The position numbers were made by a program, and so were the translations under genes. Positions 4,483 to 8,048 of a stretch of 8,048 nt of DNA are shown here, one piece after another (the first letter of the stretch is position 1; the number at the start of each line of letters is the position of its first letter). Location: positions 1 through 8,048 of the forward strand of contig CACYDD010000155.1 in assembly GCA_902773065.1 (NCBI GenBank), written 5' to 3'. This DNA comes from an uncultured Ruminococcus sp. (lineage in GTDB: Bacteria; Bacillota; Clostridia; Oscillospirales; Acutalibacteraceae). The notes under the pieces are model-generated. The model was given only the letters and a program-made list of their open reading frames with translations. It was not told the origin of the DNA and searched no databases.

Positions 4483-7056
4483 TTAATTTCTATCAATAAT
4501 CGTTCTTATCTCAGTTTCAATCCCTCTTATTTCGTTATAAAAAGCCTGAGATGATATACGTAATGCTCCATTGCCTAAAATAATAATTTGTTCCAGTCCG
4601 TCTGAGGTTACAACTCTTACTTTGTTATTTTTGGCAAGCTTGTGAGTTACTTTTTCAATATACATATCCGCCGTTTCTGCCTCTTTGGTATAGACAATAC
4701 TGATATTCCCCTCTTTTTCGATTTTTTCTGTACCGCCCTTGACTTTATAAGCATCAAAAACCAGAATCAATTCACATTTTCTGTAACCTTCATAATTACA
4801 CAAAATATTGATCAAGGCTGCCCTTGCCGCATCTATATTTTCTGCTGCAAGCTTTTTCAGAGAATCCCAAGAAAAAATAACATTATATCCGTCAACCAGA
4901 AGATACTCCGTTCCATCATATTTTTTATTGGTTGCTTTTGTTTTTTTCGTGTAATTTGAAGCAATGTATTCTTTGCTTTCAATTACTTTTTTTCTTTTCA
5001 CAGGACCATAGGTCTGCTCAAAAATCTGCATCAGCTCTTTATCAAGAGGAAACAATTCCTTGCTTGACTGATATTTCAAAAAAGCATTTTCAGTTGTTGT
5101 AACATAGTCTTTCTCAACAACTTCTGAAAAAGTATCGGCAACGTGCATATGATTTTTTACATCATTCCATTTGACAATATATCCTGCACCATGTGAACAG
5201 AAAACCGAATCACAGGGATTATCAATATCCCTGTCAGAATCATATCCGATACCTGCAATGACTTCTTCTGCATTATGACAAACTTCATATCCTTTGAAAC
5301 TGCAGGTCAGCTTACCCTTGCCGTGTGTATACAGAGTAACCTCTTTGCTGTAATTGCTCATGGTAGATACAGGTGCTGTACCTGTTATCACGGTTATATC
5401 GTTTTTGGTCTGCGGCTGTTCAAAATTTCCCGACATTCTTTGAATATCCGAGATAGCCCTGCCGATGTTTTCAGTCGGAATTTCCAGTATAAATTCGTAA
5501 TACGGTTCTAACAATATGCTGTCTGTTGAACGGAGTCCCTGACGAACCGCTCTGTAAGCAGCTTGTCTGAAATCTCCGCCCTCCGTATGTTTTGTATGTG
5601 CCTTTCCCGATACAACAATGATTTCCATATCTGTAATTGGCGAACCTGTCAGAACACCTATATGCGTTTTTTCGCTTAATTGAGATAGAATCAGATTCTG
5701 CCAGTTTTTATCAAGTACCTCTTCCCTGCAATCTGCTTTGAATACAATTCCGCTGTCCCTTTGGGCAGGCTTTAACAGGAGATGTACTTCGGCATAATGC
5801 CTCAGCGGTTCAAAATGCCCCACTCCCTCAATCGGCTTTGTGATAGTTTCTTTATAGATAATACTGCCTTTTCCGAAATCAACCTGAAACCCGAAACGCT
5901 CTGCTATGATACGTTTTAGAATTTCGAGCTGAATCTCCCCCATTACCCGACATTGTATTTTTCCGGAATGTTTATTCCATAAAATATGTAGCTGGGGATC
6001 TTCACTTTCAAGAATTTTCAGTTTTTCAAATGCCTGATGAGCATCAATATGTTTTGGCAATTCAAGCGAATAGGTAAGCACCGGCTCCAAAACAGGTGCA
6101 TCTGAGTTTTGTTCTGCTCCCAGACCGTCCCCGGGTACTGCAAATGTAATTCCTGTCACCACGCATACTGTTCCGGCTTCTGCCTTATCAACCGAAACAA
6201 ATTTTTCACCCGAATATATCCTGATTTGATTTACTTTTTCTCTGTTGATATTCTTGTCACTTTTTAGTACTTCCCTGACTTTCAGACATCCGCCTGTCAC
6301 TTTCAGGAAAGTCAGACGTTTCCCCTGCTTGTCCTCTGATATTTTAAAGACCTTTCCTGCAAATTCATCATTGTATTCAGGCATTTTGGTATAATTATCC
6401 AGACATTTCAGAAATTCACTGATACCTTCCAGTTTCAGTGCAGAACCGAACATACAGGGAAAAATCCTTCGGTTTTTTATAGCCTGGATAAGAGTATTTT
6501 TTTCAATAGTATTTTTCTGATCATATTCATTCAAAAGCGTTTCGTCACAAACAGCAATGCTTTCATAAAACTCATCTGTGGTATCCGCATCAAAACAAAT
6601 ACAACATTCACTCAATCTGCCTTGCAGCTGTATCAAAATATTCTCTTTATCAGCACCTTGCAGATCCATTTTATTGACAAAAATAAAACATGGCACATGA
6701 TATTTCTTTAAAAGTTTCCATAGCGTCAATGTATGATTCTGAATACCGTCTGTTCCGCTGATAACAAGGATCGCATAATCCAGTACCTGCAATGTACGTT
6801 CGGTTTCAGCTGAAAAGTCAATATGTCCCGGTGTGTCTAAAACAGTAAACTCAGTTTGTTGGTATTTTAAAATTGCCTGTTTGGAAAAAATCGTAATTCC
6901 TCTTTCACGTTCAAGCGAAAAAGTATCTAAAAAAGAATTGCAGTGGTCAACTCTTCCAAGCTTATTAATATTACCCGAACAGTAAAGCATTGCCTCGGAC
7001 AATGTTGTTTTTCCGGAATCGACGTGAGCCAGAATTCCGACAACTATTTTTTTCAT
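4483..7056 (-). CDS. TetM-like translational GTPase fused to YacP/Rae1-type NYN nuclease
   Basis: This 857-residue cytoplasmic protein has two modules. Residues 1-640 resemble ribosomal protection proteins (TetM/TetO) and EF-G. The G domain carries AHVDSGKTT (10-18), RGIT (52-55), DTPGH (74-78), NKMD (128-131) and SAL (205-207). Domain II, an EFG_II-like domain (MGEIQLEILK, 372-381), domain IV (GGDFRQAAYRAVRQGL, 493-508) and a domain V-like segment ending at SFKGYEV follow. TetM itself is about 640 residues and ends there. After a linker (about 641-715), residues 717-850 match YacP/Rae1: VDGYN with D722, VFDAY with D768, KEAETAD with D797, VTSD with D819 and GNGALRISS. A GTPase that enters the A-site region joined to an A-site mRNA endonuclease suggests ribosome rescue or drug-stress response; this is inference. 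Tetracycline resistance should not be assumed, since the TetM domain IV tip motif is not conserved here. The ATG has only a weak ribosome binding site. A radical SAM gene lies 59 bases upstream. Confidence 0.9.
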   Translation of the reverse strand: MKKIVVGILAHVDSGKTTLSEAMLYCSGNINKLGRVDHCNSFLDTFSLERERGITIFSKQAILKYQQTEFTVLDTPGHIDFSAETERTLQVLDYAILVISGTDGIQNHTLTLWKLLKKYHVPCFIFVNKMDLQGADKENILIQLQGRLSECCICFDADTTDEFYESIAVCDETLLNEYDQKNTIEKNTLIQAIKNRRIFPCMFGSALKLEGISEFLKCLDNYTKMPEYNDEFAGKVFKISEDKQGKRLTFLKVTGGCLKVREVLKSDKNINREKVNQIRIYSGEKFVSVDKAEAGTVCVVTGITFAVPGDGLGAEQNSDAPVLEPVLTYSLELPKHIDAHQAFEKLKILESEDPQLHILWNKHSGKIQCRVMGEIQLEILKRIIAERFGFQVDFGKGSIIYKETITKPIEGVGHFEPLRHYAEVHLLLKPAQRDSGIVFKADCREEVLDKNWQNLILSQLSEKTHIGVLTGSPITDMEIIVVSGKAHTKHTEGGDFRQAAYRAVRQGLRSTDSILLEPYYEFILEIPTENIGRAISDIQRMSGNFEQPQTKNDITVITGTAPVSTMSNYSKEVTLYTHGKGKLTCSFKGYEVCHNAEEVIAGIGYDSDRDIDNPCDSVFCSHGAGYIVKWNDVKNHMHVADTFSEVVEKDYVTTTENAFLKYQSSKELFPLDKELMQIFEQTYGPVKRKKVIESKEYIASNYTKKTKATNKKYDGTEYLLVDGYNVIFSWDSLKKLAAENIDAARAALINILCNYEGYRKCELILVFDAYKVKGGTEKIEKEGNISIVYTKEAETADMYIEKVTHKLAKNNKVRVVTSDGLEQIIILGNGALRISSQAFYNEIRGIETEIRTIIDRN

Positions 7057-7067
7057 AAATTCCGGTC

Positions 7068-7097
7068 AACACTTCCCCATATCAATTGGAAAGTGCT
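7068..7097 (-). promoter_or_regulatory. Hairpin in the leader between radical SAM and GTPase genes
   Basis: On the minus-strand RNA, AGCACUUUCC (from 7097 to 7088) can pair with GGGAAGUGUU (from 7077 to 7068), giving 10 pairs, two of them G-U, around a 10-base loop. The wobble pairs hold only on the minus strand, the transcribed strand. No U-run follows, so it is not a clear terminator. It ends 11 bases before the GTPase ATG and could affect translation or mark a processing site. No convincing promoter was found in the 59-base gap. Confidence 0.35.
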
Positions 7098-7115
7098 TTT
7101 CCTTTCCTGTAATAG

Positions 7116-8048
7116 TTAAAATAAAATATCTTTAAAACAAACCATCGGTCTGTTTTCGTCATAATTCCAGCTATGATATGCACCGCCCTCACAAAATGCA
7201 CAGGAAGTACAGCAGCGGCACTTTTGGTTTGTATCAGAAAGCGGTCTGCGAAAGATATCAAAACCTTCACGCCATATTTTTGTAAAATCGTCACGAAGAA
7301 TATTTCCCTGTATTGTTTCGGGGCGGCGTTCAATATCCAGACAAGCACCGATATCTCCGTTTGCCATAATACTTGCTGTGTACACCCCTGCATTACAAAG
7401 AAAGTACCAGTCTCTTACCTCTCTTTCATAATCAAGCCCCAGATAATGTGAGCAGCCGTACATTACAGGATAGCCTTCTTTTCGTTTATCGCGAATGAAA
7501 TTAAACATTCTGCGGTAATCGTCCGCTTCCAGTGTATATCCATCCAGACGCAATGCTCTTCCGATTGGTTCAATATTGATCACACGCCATGAATTGACAT
7601 CCAGTTCTTCCATAAGATCAAAAAGAGCATCCAATTCTGAAATGTTCTTTTTCGTAACAACGGTAGTAACCTGCACGGAATGAAAATCATACTCCAACAA
7701 ATTTTTGATACCTTCAATCGCTTTACGGAATCCGCCCTTTGTTCTGCGGAAATCATCATGTGTCTGTTCCAGACCGTCAATGCTGACAGAGATTGTTCCC
7801 ATCCCTGCTTCTTTCAAGGATCTTGCAATATCGTTTGTGATCAGAGTTGCATTGCTGGTCATACCCCACCGATATCCTGATTTTTTCGCATAGGAAAGTA
7901 TTTCAAAAAAATCTTTCCTAAGCAAAGGTTCACCGCCGGTAATGCAAAGCATAGGCAGTTCTTTAAAATCTTGCTTTACCTTATCAAGCAGAGCAAAATA
8001 GTGTTCGGGAGACAACTGCGACGAAGTTTTTTCTCCGCAATAGCTGCC
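7116..8048 (-). CDS. Radical SAM/SPASM domain protein (5' end outside window)
   Basis: The frame is open to the window edge and 310 residues are visible, numbered here from the edge. The fragment begins GSYCGEKTSS, the stretch that normally follows the CxxxCxxC motif, so the SAM-cluster cysteines should lie just outside. Visible core motifs are CITGGEPLLR (35-44, SAM amino-group binding), MTSNATLI (63-70) and VSIDGL (88-93). The C-terminal SPASM region shows C218-x12-G-x4-C236, then C277, C280 and C286 in a Cx2Cx5C pattern, and C304 near the end. The Cys expected at 290 is Ala; extra cysteines stand at 279 and 283. SPASM proteins modify peptides or proteins or make cofactors; no precursor peptide gene is visible nearby. 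A TTG at 8015 is in frame but would cut off the domain, so it is not the start. It is probably co-transcribed with the GTPase gene. Confidence 0.9.
   Translation of the reverse strand, partial: GSYCGEKTSSQLSPEHYFALLDKVKQDFKELPMLCITGGEPLLRKDFFEILSYAKKSGYRWGMTSNATLITNDIARSLKEAGMGTISVSIDGLEQTHDDFRRTKGGFRKAIEGIKNLLEYDFHSVQVTTVVTKKNISELDALFDLMEELDVNSWRVINIEPIGRALRLDGYTLEADDYRRMFNFIRDKRKEGYPVMYGCSHYLGLDYEREVRDWYFLCNAGVYTASIMANGDIGACLDIERRPETIQGNILRDDFTKIWREGFDIFRRPLSDTNQKCRCCTSCAFCEGGAYHSWNYDENRPMVCFKDILF

Noticed and set aside
7082..7393. 103-residue minus-strand frame overlapping the end of the radical SAM gene
   Set aside because: It is a shifted reading of the SPASM region; the overlapping frame holds all the conserved cysteines and motifs.
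8013..8015. TTG start for the radical SAM protein inside the window
   Set aside because: The frame stays open to the edge and the upstream residues GSYCG are the usual continuation of the CxxxCxxC motif, so the true start is outside.
1..8048. CRISPR arrays, tRNA or rRNA genes, insertion sequences
   Set aside because: No regularly spaced repeats, no cloverleaf-like segments and no transposase motifs were seen on either strand.

Overview
The window (8,048 bases, AT-rich, Shine-Dalgarno sites of the AAGGAG type) looks like chromosomal DNA of a low-GC gut or rumen Clostridia member. Protein style suggests Ruminococcus or a close relative of the Oscillospirales, but this is a judgement from memory and was not tested by a search.

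Layout. (1) 17-559 (+): a long-form ribosome hibernation factor (hpf), closed by a strong hairpin at 605-643. (2) 560-1042: no intact gene. A good promoter overlaps the end of the hpf hairpin and drives a 57-codon stub that is the N-terminus of a MoxR-type AAA+ ATPase, broken just after Walker A. A second very short reading frame with its own ribosome binding site follows. (3) 1043-4431 (+): a Xer-type tyrosine recombinase behind a consensus promoter, then a protein with a C-terminal NYN (PIN-like) nuclease domain, then a DUF1848 protein with a cysteine cluster. No terminator is visible between the three genes. A perfect 11-6-11 dyad of 28 bp lies directly after the recombinase. (4) 4437-4476: a 15-bp perfect stem separates the rightward genes from the leftward ones. 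(5) 4483-7056 (-): an 857-residue protein joining a TetM/EF-G-like translational GTPase to a C-terminal YacP/Rae1-type NYN nuclease domain. (6) 7116-8048 (-): a radical SAM/SPASM protein whose N-terminus lies beyond the window edge, 59 bases upstream of the GTPase and probably co-transcribed with it.

How the genes may work together. The most interesting gene is the GTPase-nuclease fusion. TetM-like factors bind the ribosomal A-site region, and Bacillus Rae1 (YacP) is an endoribonuclease that cuts mRNA in the A site. One polypeptide with both modules suggests a factor that recognises stalled or drug-bound ribosomes and cleaves their mRNA. This is inference from domain content. With HPF, the window holds two ribosome-binding factors and, separately, two different NYN-domain proteins, but nothing in the sequence proves that they act together. 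The stubs in 695-976 and the recombinase with its adjacent dyad suggest that the hpf-to-recombinase interval has been rearranged.
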